Notes under the pieces: model-generated
What the model saw: the letters and a program-made list of their open reading frames with translations, nothing else
What the model was told of the DNA's origin: nothing
Databases searched by the model: none
Program-made: the position numbers and the translations under genes
Shown: in pieces, positions 6,807 to 15,661 of the stretch
How the letters are laid out: the number at the start of each line of letters is the position of its first letter
Numbering within the stretch: the stretch's first letter is position 1
DNA from: an uncultured Chlorobiaceae bacterium
GTDB lineage: Bacteria > Bacteroidota > Chlorobiia > Chlorobiales > Chlorobiaceae
NCBI GenBank assembly: GCA_903920215.1
Contig: CAIXLG010000016.1
Coordinates: forward strand, 1 to 41,760
DNA: 41,760 nt
Direction: 5' to 3'

Positions 6807-7646
6807 ATGGTTTTTGAAATACAGGCACACCGGGGGGCACGATCGTTCTTTCCTGAAAATACCATACAGGCATTCTGCAAGGCTGCGGATCTTGGTGTCA
6901 GAGTGGTGGAGCTTGATCTTGTGGTTTCCAAAGATCACCAAATTGTTGTGTCTCACGATCCTTGGCTTTCCGGTCCCCACTGTTCTGATCCTTATGGAAA
7001 TCCATTGAGCACCGAAAACCTGCAGCGATGTATCTATGATATGGCTTATCGTGATATCGCTGCCTATGATTGCGGTTCGCCGCATCCATCCTTTCCCCTT
7101 CAGCAGCGTATTGCCTCCTGCAAGCCTCTTCTTTCTACAGTGTTCACAAGAGTTGATGCCTGTATGGCTTCGGTAGGGATGAAGGGCCGGATGATCTATA
7201 ATCTTGAAATAAAATCATGGCCGGATAAGGATGGAATCCTTCATCCGTCACCGGAGCGGTATGCTGAACTTGTTCTTTGTCTGGTTGATGCTTTGGGATT
7301 ATCCGGTCGCATCAGGATACAGTCTTTTGATTATCGTGTTGTTCGCGAGGCTTGGAAGCTTAACCCTAAACTCTGTTATGGGTTGCTGATTGAAGATCCA
7401 AAAAATATGAAACAGCTTTTGCAAAGGCTCGGCTTCCTGCCTCAATATGTAAATCCCCATGTCTCTCTCGTTGATCGTGAAATGGCAGAATATCTCCATG
7501 CCGAAAGTATCCGGATGATACCCTGGACGGTGAACAGCAGGGAAGATATGCTGGCGATGAAGCATAGTGGTGCTGACGGAATTATTACCGATTACCCAGA
7601 GCTTGCTCTTTCACTTTTCGGTTTGCAGCAGGAACCTTCAACTTAG
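6807..7646 (+). CDS. Glycerophosphodiester phosphodiesterase
   Basis: This family hydrolyses glycerophosphodiesters from lipid turnover to sn-glycerol 3-phosphate and an alcohol. The TIM-barrel active-site set is intact: HRG (His8-Arg9), PEN (Glu17-Asn18), VELDLV (Glu35, Asp37), HD (His50-Asp51), then NLEIKS and the C-terminal PWTVNSREDM...GADGIITDYPEL block. No signal peptide is visible, so it is probably cytoplasmic (UgpQ-like rather than GlpQ-like). An insertion of roughly 40 residues follows HDPWL (SGPHCSDPYG...), seen also in other members. It ends 36 bases from the convergent batD gene. Confidence 0.88.
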   Translation: MVFEIQAHRGARSFFPENTIQAFCKAADLGVRVVELDLVVSKDHQIVVSHDPWLSGPHCSDPYGNPLSTENLQRCIYDMAYRDIAAYDCGSPHPSFPLQQRIASCKPLLSTVFTRVDACMASVGMKGRMIYNLEIKSWPDKDGILHPSPERYAELVLCLVDALGLSGRIRIQSFDYRVVREAWKLNPKLCYGLLIEDPKNMKQLLQRLGFLPQYVNPHVSLVDREMAEYLHAESIRMIPWTVNSREDMLAMKHSGADGIITDYPELALSLFGLQQEPST

Positions 7647-7681
7647 TGGTGGGGGTAATATGGGGGTCTATTGCTTATTTC

Positions 7682-9007
7682 TTATCGGGCACTGTAAATG
7701 GCGCTCAATGTCTGCCGGAGAGAGTTTACCCTCTCTGCAATCGAGTCAGGAGTTTGGGTGTCCTTTTTCCCTGTCGGACCGTAGAGGATTCTGTCAAGTG
7801 AGTCAAGAACCGCTGGGAGTTCTGCTTGAACGTCATCAGGGAGCCCTATCTCCTGCAGAGCATTTTTCAGTTCCACTCTTGTCAGTCCTCCTGGACTTTT
7901 TATCCCTGCTTTTTCCAGCAGCAAAAAAAGTTCTTGCTTAAGGTTTTCGGCAGTTGTATCACTACTGGTCAGAGCTTTTCCCTTTTCCGGGTTCATCTGT
8001 TTTCTTCTTAAAAGTATTGTGGTTGCACGTGTCATCAAAAAAAGCAATGCAACGGCGGTTACTATGAGCAGTGGTGACATAAAAGTGTGTATTTCTGGAA
8101 CAGAGCTGCGAGGCGTTGCTGTATTTGTTTTTCCTTCTGATGCGGGGGCTACTGTTATGGAGATTGGGTTTGCAAAAAGGGTGTTGTATTGCTTTGTGTC
8201 GGGATTGAAGGTAATCGTGCGTAGTGGCGCAATCTCGTATTCACCTGCTGATTGCGGCCAAGCAGTAATTGTTGCTGTTATGGTTCCGGTCGTAGGGCCT
8301 GAATTTGCTTGTAACGATGTGTTTATTTCGGGTGGATTCTGTCGAAAGCTTTCAGGAAGGTGAATATCCGGTAGTTTAAGGGTAAGCAGGCTTCCTGTTC
8401 CCGTGAGCAGAAGCTTTAGTGATACCGGCTCGCCGGCTTTGAGCTTCAGCTTATCTGCAACAAACTCCTGCGTAAAGGTGCCGACAGCACCGGCGAATCC
8501 TGCAGGAACCGGTTCAGGAAGGGTACGAACAGAGATAACAACGTCAGGTGCTGTAACCCGTACATGGGTTTCAGGTCTCTCCTGAAAGCCTGCAGCACCC
8601 TGATCCTGCGGCAGATTACATAAAATGCTATATCCTGAAACAGTGATTTTACCACTTTGAAGAGGCACAAGCTTAAACTGCTTGACAACAGCATATCTGA
8701 ACAGTTCACCATGAACTGATGTCGGTGAGCTTTTAATGAAGCGCTCAGGAACGGTTTCCTTTGTCCATACACCCTTGAGCAACGGGACCGTTTCTTGGGA
8801 TATTTTCGGTGCAACCTCTTTAAAATAGAGCGTATAGGTCAGGAGTATTTCCTGACCTATATAAGGCAGGCTATTGTTTACCGTGGAGGCAATAAAGAGT
8901 TTGTTCGACTGATTTACTTCTGCTCTGGCGATTACCGGAATAGAAGTAAATCCTATCACGAGCATGCATAGAGCTCTGTACAGGGTACGAACAACGCCTT
9001 TTCTCAT
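7682..9007 (-). CDS. batD: BatD-like oxygen tolerance membrane protein
   Basis: This 441-residue protein has an N-terminal signal sequence (LCMLVIGFTSIPVIARAEV), a long extracytoplasmic beta-rich part of about 290 residues, one membrane helix near residue 305-325 (PLLIVTAVALLFLMT) and a cytoplasmic tail. The motifs YIGQEILLTYTLYF near the start and KAGEPVSLKLLLTGTGSL in the middle are typical of BatD repeats. Bat proteins are linked to oxygen or envelope stress tolerance in Bacteroides and Leptospira; their mechanism is not settled. It lies five bases after proC on the same strand, so it probably shares that transcript. It is far from batA and batB (25216-27318), with which it is normally clustered. 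Confidence 0.82.
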   Translation of the reverse strand: MRKGVVRTLYRALCMLVIGFTSIPVIARAEVNQSNKLFIASTVNNSLPYIGQEILLTYTLYFKEVAPKISQETVPLLKGVWTKETVPERFIKSSPTSVHGELFRYAVVKQFKLVPLQSGKITVSGYSILCNLPQDQGAAGFQERPETHVRVTAPDVVISVRTLPEPVPAGFAGAVGTFTQEFVADKLKLKAGEPVSLKLLLTGTGSLLTLKLPDIHLPESFRQNPPEINTSLQANSGPTTGTITATITAWPQSAGEYEIAPLRTITFNPDTKQYNTLFANPISITVAPASEGKTNTATPRSSVPEIHTFMSPLLIVTAVALLFLMTRATTILLRRKQMNPEKGKALTSSDTTAENLKQELFLLLEKAGIKSPGGLTRVELKNALQEIGLPDDVQAELPAVLDSLDRILYGPTGKKDTQTPDSIAERVNSLRQTLSAIYSAR

Positions 9008-9012
9008 AGTGC

Positions 9013-9813
9013 TTATTTCATGAGTTCCATGGATCGTGCCGCAGCAGCAGCAACTGTTTCAACCAGAATCTGCCGAATATTTTTTTCATCAAGAACCTTC
9101 AGGCCGGCTTCTGTAGTTCCACCCGGTGTTGTGACTTCCCGTTTGAGTACTTCCGGGCTTTTCCCTCCGGAGAGCACCATTTTTGCTGCTCCAAGCATGG
9201 TCTGAGCGCCTAAAAGGAGAGCTTCCTCGTGGGTAAGGCCGCACTGCACTCCTCCTTCGGCAAGAGCGTCAAGAATATGGAACATATAGGCCGGTCCGCT
9301 GCCGGAGAGTGCCGTAGCAGCGTCCATCTGTGATTCATTGAGAATGGCTACCCGACCGATCGAGCTGAACAGGTCACATGCAAGAGCTACATCATCGTCA
9401 GAAGCCATCTTTCCTTTGCTGACAGAGGTCATTCCTTCGCCAACGAATGCTGGAGTATTGGGCATTACCCTGATAACTTTAAGGGTATCTATTGAGTTTT
9501 GTATGATAAACTCTGAGGAAATTCCCGCTGCTACGCTTATCAGCAGGTGATCAGCACTGAGAGCGGGTTTCAGTTCCGCAAGCACCTCTGCAATCTGGTA
9601 GGGTTTGACGGCAAGGATAATGACCTGTGACGTATGTGCAATAGCTTCAATAGAGAGGCAGGGATGAACGGGGTATTCGGCAGCAACGGAAGCGAGAGCC
9701 GAGGCTTCCTTGTCAAAGCCAGAAATGACTGTATTTTTTTTCCCGCTAAGTCCCGCAATAAGAGCTCGGGCAATTCTTCCTGTTCCAACAAAGCCGATAT
9801 GAAGTTGATTCAT
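9013..9813 (-). CDS. proC: Pyrroline-5-carboxylate reductase
   Basis: ProC carries out the last step of proline synthesis, reducing 1-pyrroline-5-carboxylate with NAD(P)H. The Rossmann motif GFVGTGRIARALI opens the protein (from residue 7). The proline-family signature is clear near the C-terminal half: SGSGPAYMFHILDALAEGGV, and REVTTPGGTTEAGLKVL. I place the start at ATG 9813, directly before MNQLHIGFVG, giving 266 residues, the usual length. The open frame extends 46 codons further upstream but that part is basic and unlike the family. batD follows five bases downstream. Confidence 0.93.
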   Translation of the reverse strand: MNQLHIGFVGTGRIARALIAGLSGKKNTVISGFDKEASALASVAAEYPVHPCLSIEAIAHTSQVIILAVKPYQIAEVLAELKPALSADHLLISVAAGISSEFIIQNSIDTLKVIRVMPNTPAFVGEGMTSVSKGKMASDDDVALACDLFSSIGRVAILNESQMDAATALSGSGPAYMFHILDALAEGGVQCGLTHEEALLLGAQTMLGAAKMVLSGGKSPEVLKREVTTPGGTTEAGLKVLDEKNIRQILVETVAAAAARSMELMK

Positions 9814-9904
9814 TGAATACTGTATTATTAAAATGAGTAGCCTGTTCTGGTATTTACGTTTTTTCCGCTGATTTACCATCACCTGCGGGGTTTGTTTGCA
9901 CTCT

Positions 9905-10165
9905 CTATTTGAAGCGCACTTTGCAGTATAGAATGGAGAGGAGCAGAACAAGAGTGATACTGTTGGCGGTAATGATAGGCAAATCGTTTTTTACAATACC
10001 GTATAGAAGCCAGAGAATAATCCCGAGATTCATCGCAAAAGCCCAAAGCAGACTGATATCACGGGTTTGCCTAGTTCTGAAAATCCTTACAGCCTGAGGC
10101 AAAAATGCCAGCGTCGTAATGATTCCGGCAGCATAGCCAAGGTGTTCTGTTTGAAGCATCATCAT
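9905..10165 (-). CDS. SemiSWEET-like PQ-loop transporter
   Basis: This is a three-helix membrane protein of about 86 residues. It contains the PQ motif in the first helix (TLAFLPQAVRIFRTRQTRDIS), then WAFAMNLGIILWLLYGI and ITLVLLLSILYC. This matches bacterial SemiSWEETs, which dimerise and let sugars cross the membrane by facilitated diffusion. The substrate cannot be read from the sequence. Three ATG codons in a row (from 10165) precede LQTEHLGYAAG; which one is used is unclear and no strong ribosome site is seen. An 11-codon upstream extension of the frame is unlikely. Its neighbour on the same strand is proC, 91 bases downstream. Confidence 0.8.
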   Translation of the reverse strand: MMMLQTEHLGYAAGIITTLAFLPQAVRIFRTRQTRDISLLWAFAMNLGIILWLLYGIVKNDLPIITANSITLVLLLSILYCKVRFK

Positions 10166-10191
10166 GCGGTTATGGGCTGATTTTTGGCAGA

Positions 10192-10221
10192 AAAACAAAA
10201 AGGCGGGAGATCTTCCCGCCT
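10192..10221 (-). terminator. Intrinsic terminator of the cytochrome genes
   Basis: Read on the minus strand, AGGCGGGA pairs with TCCCGCCT (10201-10208 with 10214-10221) around a short loop, and is followed by TTTTTGTTTTT (10191-10200 region). It lies 24 bases past the stop of the soluble cytochrome gene and insulates it from the SemiSWEET-like gene. Confidence 0.88.
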
Positions 10222-10244
10222 TTCCGCCTTATAAGCAAATAATC

Positions 10245-10574
10245 TTACTTGCTCGTATGAACGATATAGGCTACTGCATCGACAACCTGTGCATCAGTGA
10301 GATTCGGATGACCACCTTTTGCCATCATCATTCCTACTTTACCCTTGAATCCTTTGATGGAATTGTTGTTCAATACAGCAATACCCTGTTTGATGCGTGG
10401 TGCCCATGCAGCCTTGTCACCTAATTTCGGTGCACCCATAACGCCATCTTTGTGGCAGGCTGCGCAGTTGGTGTCATAAATAGCTTTACCAGCTTTGGCA
10501 TCAGCCTTGGCATCGATAGAGGTCATTGAACAAACAAAGAGTGCACACAGTGCAGCTGACAGAAAACGAGACAT
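10245..10574 (-). CDS. Soluble cytochrome c-555-type protein
   Basis: This 109-residue periplasmic class I cytochrome c has an N-terminal signal peptide (about 24 residues, ending near IDAKA). The haem site is C37-A-A-C-H41, followed by the family phrases DGVMGAPKLGDKAAWAPR and NNNSIKGFKG. The sixth ligand is probably a Met in GMMMAKGG (about 79-82). The sequence strongly resembles cytochrome c-555/c-554 of Chlorobium, which carries electrons from cytochrome bc or sulfur oxidation enzymes to the reaction centre. GGGAGG lies seven bases before the ATG. The frame remains open 38 codons further up without a start signal. It follows a lipoprotein paralogue by 80 bases. Confidence 0.88.
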   Translation of the reverse strand: MSRFLSAALCALFVCSMTSIDAKADAKAGKAIYDTNCAACHKDGVMGAPKLGDKAAWAPRIKQGIAVLNNNSIKGFKGKVGMMMAKGGHPNLTDAQVVDAVAYIVHTSK

Positions 10575-10653
10575 GGAAAATCCTCCCTTATAATGGTTGT
10601 GGGTTTGTGGAAACGGGTGTTGTGTGTATGTCAATAGCAAAGTTCTGTTCCGG

Positions 10654-11091
10654 TTATTTCGACTTGTCGACCATAAAGGCAACAGCATTGGTTACAGCTT
10701 CGTCGGTTAGAGTCGCATTGCCGCCCCTTGGAGGCATAGCGCCGACCTTGCCTTGGAACCCTGTGATTGATTTTTTAGCCATTGTCTCTACTCCCTGAGG
10801 GATACGTGCACTCCATGCAGCCTTATCGCCAGGTTTTGGCGCTCCCATCATGCCGGCTTCGTGACAGGCAGCACAGTTTGTATCATACACAGCTTTCCCT
10901 GCAGCAAGTTTCGGGTCTGCCGGAGCTTTTTCCGCAACTGGTGCAGCTGCAGGTGCAGCGGGCGCGGCTGGGGCGGCAGCTTCTTTCTTTTCATCAGGGA
11001 ACTTAAGGCTGGCAGGAGGTTTTTCAAGACCGCATGCGCCGAGGAAAACAAGGCTTAAGGTCAAACAAGGCAGGAAAGGTTTCATGTTCAT
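10654..11091 (-). CDS. Membrane-anchored (lipoprotein) cytochrome c-555 paralogue
   Basis: This 145-residue protein is a paralogue of the soluble cytochrome encoded next to it. It has a lipoprotein signal (lipobox LGAC, Cys20), then an Ala-Pro-rich linker of about 25 residues (AAPAAPAAPAAAPVAEKAP), then a c-555-type haem domain with C73-A-A-C-H77 and AGMMGAPKPGDKAAWSAR. The likely Met ligand lies in GAMPPRGG. The tethered haem domain on a flexible arm suggests short-range electron transfer at the membrane, alongside the diffusible form. The order lipoprotein gene first, soluble gene second, with one terminator, suggests a joint transcript. Confidence 0.85.
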   Translation of the reverse strand: MNMKPFLPCLTLSLVFLGACGLEKPPASLKFPDEKKEAAAPAAPAAPAAAPVAEKAPADPKLAAGKAVYDTNCAACHEAGMMGAPKPGDKAAWSARIPQGVETMAKKSITGFQGKVGAMPPRGGNATLTDEAVTNAVAFMVDKSK

Positions 11092-11186
11092 ATGCTTAAT
11101 ACTGGTTTAGTTGGAGTAGCGGGTATAGTATGAAAATTTATAACCTACAGTTTAAAAATTATTCAGCGTATGGCAAAATGGTTTTT

Positions 11187-12605
11187 TCAATGGGCATCTT
11201 TTTCCAGCTGTTGCTTTAAGTCATGGCGGGAGAGGCTGTAGAGGTGGGTGTAAAAAAGATTAAACAGCAGGACGGCAGCTTTAGCACTGGGAGCATCCAT
11301 CCCTCTTCCTAATGAATTTTTTATGGAGAATATCTCTCTGGTAAGAGTTGAATAACTCTCGATAAAGGCATCAAGCGGAATATTTTTTGGGGTGTAGAGC
11401 ATTTCCTGACCGAAAGTGTAACGGTATGCAGTAATGTCGAGGGGGTCAAAAAGCAACCGGCCTTCTTCCCTAAGCCGTTCGAATACCCTTGTGCCGGGAA
11501 TAGGTCGAAGGATGTTGATTCCAGGAACATCAAGCCGGGTATCACTGATAAAATCAAGAATTGCAGCAGGGGTATCGAGCGTATCACCGTCAAGACCGTA
11601 TATAAAACTTCCGTAAAGGCTTATACCGGCATTTCTAATGGTTTTAATGGCTCTAGAAAGTTCCCCTGCTTTGTTCTGGTTTTTTTTGTGAGCGTTACGG
11701 CTGATTGTTTCTATGCTTTCTATGCCTACCAGCAAGGCCTGGCATCCGGAACTGGCAAAAGTTTCCAGCAGTTCATGCTGCTGCCCAAGAGTTGTGGTGG
11801 CCTGGCCGAACCATCGGATTTTCAGGGGAGTGAGCTGCCGGAACAGTTCATAAGCGTAGATCGGATCTGCGTTTATAGTGTCGTCGATAAAAAAGAATAT
11901 TCTGCCGTCATCCTTTTTGAACCGGGCGACTTCAGCGACAATGTCGTCGATAGTTCTTCTTCGCAGGGTATGGCCATTGAGCACATGCACATTACAGAAA
12001 TCGCAGCTATGCTGACACCCGCGTCCTGTCTGGATAAGGTTGGTGGTAAAGTAGCGATTGTTGATCAGTGACGTTTTCATGACTGGTCTTGAGAGCGCCA
12101 GATCAGGAAACGTATCGGATTGGTAATGTGGCTTGAGCGAGCCTTGAGTAAGATCGGTGAGGAGCTCTTTCCAAAGGTCGTCAGCCTCGCCCAGTACCAG
12201 AACATCAGCATGCGGTCTGCACGATTCTGCAAAAAGAGTGACATGGGCACCTCCAAGTACTACACTGATTCCTTTCGAACGGAGGGCATCGGCAAGAGCA
12301 AAGGCCTTTTTGGCCATTCCGGTCTGTACGCTGATGCCCACCAGATCCCAAGTTTCATTAAAGGGAAACTCTTCAAACCGCATGTCACAGATCGACTGCT
12401 CAACTCCCTGCACCTCAATAGAACTGAGAATCATGAGTGAGAGCGGAGGAATAGCGAACTGGCTTTGCTTGATGACGTTTCTCAGCGAACGGTTGAACCA
12501 TGAAAACAAGGTGTTATTATTCTTTTCGCTGTAGAGTGATCGTGCGCCGTCCACACCGCTTTCCGAAGGCAGAAAAACCAGCAGGACTTTTTTTGTTGCA
12601 TGCAT
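11187..12605 (-). CDS. B12-binding-domain radical SAM protein
   Basis: This 472-residue protein has an N-terminal cobalamin-binding-type Rossmann domain (about 1-160; VGISVQTGMAKKAF, VVLGGAHVTLF, GEADDLW). A radical SAM barrel follows, with C197-x3-C201-x2-C204 (GRGCQHSCDFCNV) and later FIDDTINADP, LLVGIESI and GSFIYGLDGDT. In green sulfur bacteria this family includes BchE and the BchQ/BchR methylases of bacteriochlorophyll c, but also hopanoid and other methylases. I cannot assign the substrate. It begins three bases after batC on the same strand and so is probably co-transcribed with it. It is about 95 bases upstream of the cytochrome pair. Confidence 0.8.
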   Translation of the reverse strand: MHATKKVLLVFLPSESGVDGARSLYSEKNNNTLFSWFNRSLRNVIKQSQFAIPPLSLMILSSIEVQGVEQSICDMRFEEFPFNETWDLVGISVQTGMAKKAFALADALRSKGISVVLGGAHVTLFAESCRPHADVLVLGEADDLWKELLTDLTQGSLKPHYQSDTFPDLALSRPVMKTSLINNRYFTTNLIQTGRGCQHSCDFCNVHVLNGHTLRRRTIDDIVAEVARFKKDDGRIFFFIDDTINADPIYAYELFRQLTPLKIRWFGQATTTLGQQHELLETFASSGCQALLVGIESIETISRNAHKKNQNKAGELSRAIKTIRNAGISLYGSFIYGLDGDTLDTPAAILDFISDTRLDVPGINILRPIPGTRVFERLREEGRLLFDPLDITAYRYTFGQEMLYTPKNIPLDAFIESYSTLTREIFSIKNSLGRGMDAPSAKAAVLLFNLFYTHLYSLSRHDLKQQLEKDAH

Positions 12606-12608
12606 TCT

Positions 12609-13277
12609 CTACCAGTCCATGTTGTTGCTGCCGTTTTTTGCCGCTGTCGATTTGTTTCGGGGAAGTTGGCGCATCAGTGATGATTCATCCTGCTGTGTAT
12701 GTTCAAGCAGCCGTTGCGCCATATCCTGACTGATGCATGATTTTGGCTGAGTTTTACTCTTATTGCCGGTGCTTGATGACGAAGAGTGTTGAGGAGTATC
12801 AAGCTCCTGAAGGTAACGTCGCACAATTTCGTAATTGATTTTTGCATCACCATTATTCGGGTTGTTCAGGAGAACTGATTTCAGGCAATCGAGTGAACGG
12901 TGGAACAACACTGTTTTGCTTGACTTCGCAGTGGTTCCGATAGCGCTCATGGCAAGTGAGTTGCTTTCGTTGAAGAGTGATTGTAACTCTATATCATGAT
13001 CCTTGCCTGCCGTTTGCGGTTTGTGTGCAAACATGGCCGAAGCTTCAGCATATTTGCCTTGCATATAAAGGGTACAGGCAAGATTGAAGGTGGTTGCTGT
13101 TTTTTTTCTTCCTTCAGGGATAGTGCTCAAAAGTTGTCGCAACGTATTTTCTGCATTGCGATAGTCTCGTTTTTCATAGAGGGAATTGGCGCGCAACTGC
13201 AGTCGGTAGTCCTGCAGCATTTCCTGCATGGAAGAGACTAAGGTCACAATAAGCAGGATTGCAGGCAATCTGATCAT
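12609..13277 (-). CDS. batC: BatC-like TPR protein
   Basis: This 222-residue protein has a hydrophobic N-terminus (IRLPAILLIVTLVSS), then TPR-like helices (LYEKRDYRNAENTLRQLL; ATTFNLACTLYMQGKYAEAS; SLDCLKSVLLNNPNNGDAKINYEI). A polar linker comes next, and a conserved-looking tail QDMAQRLLEHTQQDESSLMR ending in MDW. The 'LL--...-D/E-E--L---L...-DW' ending is characteristic of BatC-type proteins of the Bat aerotolerance set. Here it is separated from the other bat genes and precedes the radical SAM gene by three bases. A generic TPR protein is the alternative. Confidence 0.68.
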   Translation of the reverse strand: MIRLPAILLIVTLVSSMQEMLQDYRLQLRANSLYEKRDYRNAENTLRQLLSTIPEGRKKTATTFNLACTLYMQGKYAEASAMFAHKPQTAGKDHDIELQSLFNESNSLAMSAIGTTAKSSKTVLFHRSLDCLKSVLLNNPNNGDAKINYEIVRRYLQELDTPQHSSSSSTGNKSKTQPKSCISQDMAQRLLEHTQQDESSLMRQLPRNKSTAAKNGSNNMDW

Positions 13278-13311
13278 AATGAGAGCGCTTTTTATAAAGA
13301 GAGAAACCTAT

Positions 13312-13335
13312 AAAAAAACCGCCCCGGAGGGCGGC
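13312..13335 (-). terminator. Intrinsic terminator after the aminotransferase gene
   Basis: On the minus strand, GCCGCCC and GGGGCGG pair (13329-13335 with 13319-13325) and are followed by seven T (complement of the A-run 13312-13318). It lies about 25 bases past the aminotransferase stop codon and precedes batC, so batC must have its own promoter in the short gap 13278-13312 or depend on readthrough. Confidence 0.88.
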
Positions 13336-13358
13336 TGTTTCATGAAAAAGTTTCCTGT

Positions 13359-14498
13359 TCAGTTTCCAAGAAATGCTTTCTGTACGGCGCTGACTCCGAC
13401 TCCGATTTCAAAATCATAGTTGATCTCTTTCAAAGCCCTTTCCAGGCCTCCGATAACCGTCAGCATGTCAAGTTCATCATAGTACCCGAGATGAGCAATA
13501 CGGAATATCTTGTCTTTATACTCATCCTGGCCAGCAGCAACGGTGATGCCGTTGTTGATCTTCAGTGCTTTATTGAAAGCTGACCATTTCACACCTTCGG
13601 GGAGCCAGACCGGAGTAACAGCAAATGAAGGGGAGTTGCTGAACAGCTTCATACCAAGAGCATTACAACCCTGGCGGCAGGCACTTGCCAGGCTTTCATG
13701 GCGTTTCCAGATAGTTTCAATGCCTTCTGCCTTGATCATTTGCAGGGCTTCGTCAAGACCGATAACCAGTGTAACTGCCGGAGTAAAGGGAGTATCGTCA
13801 CCGGCATGGGCTTTCAGAGCCTTTTTAAGGCTCAGGTAGTACTGGGTTTTACCACTCTGGCCATTAATGATATCCTGTGCTCTTTCAGAAATGGCAACAA
13901 GTGCAAGGCCTGGAGGCATCATCAGTCCTTTCTGGGAACCGGTAATGCAGATATCAACGCCCCAGTCATCAAAATGGAACTCGTGAGCCCCGACCGCAGT
14001 AATGCCGTCAACAAGGATAAGAGCCTCAGAGTGTTCGCGAACGAGAGCACTGAGAGTCTGGATATCAGCAGCGGTGCCGGTTGATGTTTCCGAATGGGTA
14101 AGGCAGACACCCTTGGCATCCGGGTGTTCTTTGAGCAGTTCCAACAATCGCTCAGGCTGAATGGCACTACCCCAGGCAACTTTTTCCTCGACACAGTTGC
14201 CGGTGAAGATCCTGACAAGCTCTCCCCAGCGTTCACCGAACTTGCCGGCGTTTACGGTTATGACCTTATCGCCTCGATTGAAGATGCTTGAAATAGAAGC
14301 TTCCATACCGCCGGTTCCAGAACAGCTGAGCACAACAACCGGCTGAGTGGTTCTGAAGAGATACTTGAGATCCTCATGAACCCTGGTCAAAATCTCCATG
14401 AACTCGGGGTTCCTGTGGTGGATAATCGGAGCAGCCATGCGAAGCATGACATTTTCTGGCACAGGGGTTGGCCCTGGTGTGAATAATCTTTTTTTCAT
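13359..14498 (-). CDS. Class V aminotransferase (alanine/serine-glyoxylate type)
   Basis: This 379-residue PLP enzyme opens with the family hallmark KRLFTPGPTPVPENV and HHRNPEF. PLP-binding features are SCSGTGGMEASI (about 58-69), Asp164 in LVDGITAVG and the Schiff-base Lys190 in GSQKGLMMPPG. Relatives transfer amino groups between serine or alanine and glyoxylate, pyruvate or related acids. In green sulfur bacteria, a member of this group may serve serine or glycine metabolism. The exact substrate cannot be read. Similar proteins are sometimes mislabelled as a 'soluble hydrogenase subunit'. It has its own terminator downstream and lies 45 bases after carA on the same strand. Confidence 0.85.
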   Translation of the reverse strand: MKKRLFTPGPTPVPENVMLRMAAPIIHHRNPEFMEILTRVHEDLKYLFRTTQPVVVLSCSGTGGMEASISSIFNRGDKVITVNAGKFGERWGELVRIFTGNCVEEKVAWGSAIQPERLLELLKEHPDAKGVCLTHSETSTGTAADIQTLSALVREHSEALILVDGITAVGAHEFHFDDWGVDICITGSQKGLMMPPGLALVAISERAQDIINGQSGKTQYYLSLKKALKAHAGDDTPFTPAVTLVIGLDEALQMIKAEGIETIWKRHESLASACRQGCNALGMKLFSNSPSFAVTPVWLPEGVKWSAFNKALKINNGITVAAGQDEYKDKIFRIAHLGYYDELDMLTVIGGLERALKEINYDFEIGVGVSAVQKAFLGN

Positions 14499-14543
14499 CT
14501 CTTCAGAAAGTGGTTTGAATGGAATTAAAGAGATTCTATGATA

Positions 14544-15653
14544 TTAGTTTTTTGCCTTGTCCATGAGCGCGGTGAACTGTTCAAACAGATAGTGCGAGTC
14601 GTGCGGTCCCGGCGCTGCTTCAGGATGGTACTGTACTGAAAAACAAGGCAGCTCCCGGTGTCTGACACCTTCGACGGTATTATCGTAAAGATTCAGGTGG
14701 GTCATTTCCAGTATTTCAGGCAGCGACTCCATTGTAACAGCAAAGCCGTGGTTCTGGGATGTTATTTCTATCTGCTTTGTGGTAAGGTTTTTTACCGGAT
14801 GGTTGCTTCCGTGGTGGCCGAATTTCAGCTTGTAGGTTTCAGCCCCAAAAGCCAGCGAAAGCAGCTGATGGCCAAGGCAGATACCGAAAATCGGAAGTTT
14901 TCTTGTTGTGCGGTTATACTCGGCAAGTTTTTTGATGGTCTCGATTGCATACCCGACAGCTGACGGATCGCCAGGGCCGTTCGACAGAAAGACACCGTCA
15001 GGATTAAGCGTTATGACCTCTTCGGCTGTTGTTCCAGCCTTCAATACAGTAACCTTGCATCCTGCATCCTGCAGCATTCGCAAAATATTGGTTTTGATGC
15101 CGTAATCAAACGCCGCAACGTGGAAGCGGGCATTTGCATTTTCAAGGGTATAGTTTTCACTGACTGTCACAGTTTTTACCAGATCGCTGCCACTCATTTC
15201 AGGGATAGCAAGAGCTTTCGTCTTCAGGCTTTCATCACTCGTATCAACCGCAGAAATAATGCCTCTCATGGCACCTTTTTCACGGATCTCACGCACAAGC
15301 TTACGGGTATCGATACCGGCCAGTCCCATGACGCCTGCCTCCTTGAGGCATGAGTCAAGAGTTCGTGTCGCTTCATAGTTGCTGTAGATTCGCGACACTT
15401 CACGCACTATAAAGGCCGAAGCCCATATCTTTGATGATTCATTATCGGAAGGATTGATGCCATAATTTCCAATCAGCGGATAGGTCATCAACACCATCTG
15501 ACCAGCATACGACGGGTCAGTAAGAATTTCCTGATATCCTGTGAGCGAAGTATTAAATACAACTTCGCCTGTTGCTTCTCCAATATGGCCGAATGCAGTC
15601 CCGTTATAGACTGATCCGTTTTCTAATACCAACTTTGCTGGTCTTGGCTGCAT
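14544..15653 (-). CDS. carA: Carbamoyl-phosphate synthase small subunit
   Basis: CarA is the glutamine amidotransferase subunit: it releases ammonia for CarB, which makes carbamoyl phosphate for arginine and pyrimidines. The N-terminal CPSase domain ([12 protein letters not shown]...[20 protein letters not shown]) is followed by a class I GATase domain. The latter contains the nucleophile Cys in [10 protein letters not shown] and the His-Glu pair in [13 protein letters not shown] prefer ATG 15653, with AAGGAG (15663-15668) 11 bases upstream, over an in-frame GTG four codons earlier that abuts the ribosome site. carB is not in the window. The start lies at the very end of yajC, implying co-transcription. 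Confidence 0.93.
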   Translation of the reverse strand: MQPRPAKLVLENGSVYNGTAFGHIGEATGEVVFNTSLTGYQEILTDPSYAGQMVLMTYPLIGNYGINPSDNESSKIWASAFIVREVSRIYSNYEATRTLDSCLKEAGVMGLAGIDTRKLVREIREKGAMRGIISAVDTSDESLKTKALAIPEMSGSDLVKTVTVSENYTLENANARFHVAAFDYGIKTNILRMLQDAGCKVTVLKAGTTAEEVITLNPDGVFLSNGPGDPSAVGYAIETIKKLAEYNRTTRKLPIFGICLGHQLLSLAFGAETYKLKFGHHGSNHPVKNLTTKQIEITSQNHGFAVTMESLPEILEMTHLNLYDNTVEGVRHRELPCFSVQYHPEAAPGPHDSHYLFEQFTALMDKAKN

Positions 15654-15661
15654 TATACTTG

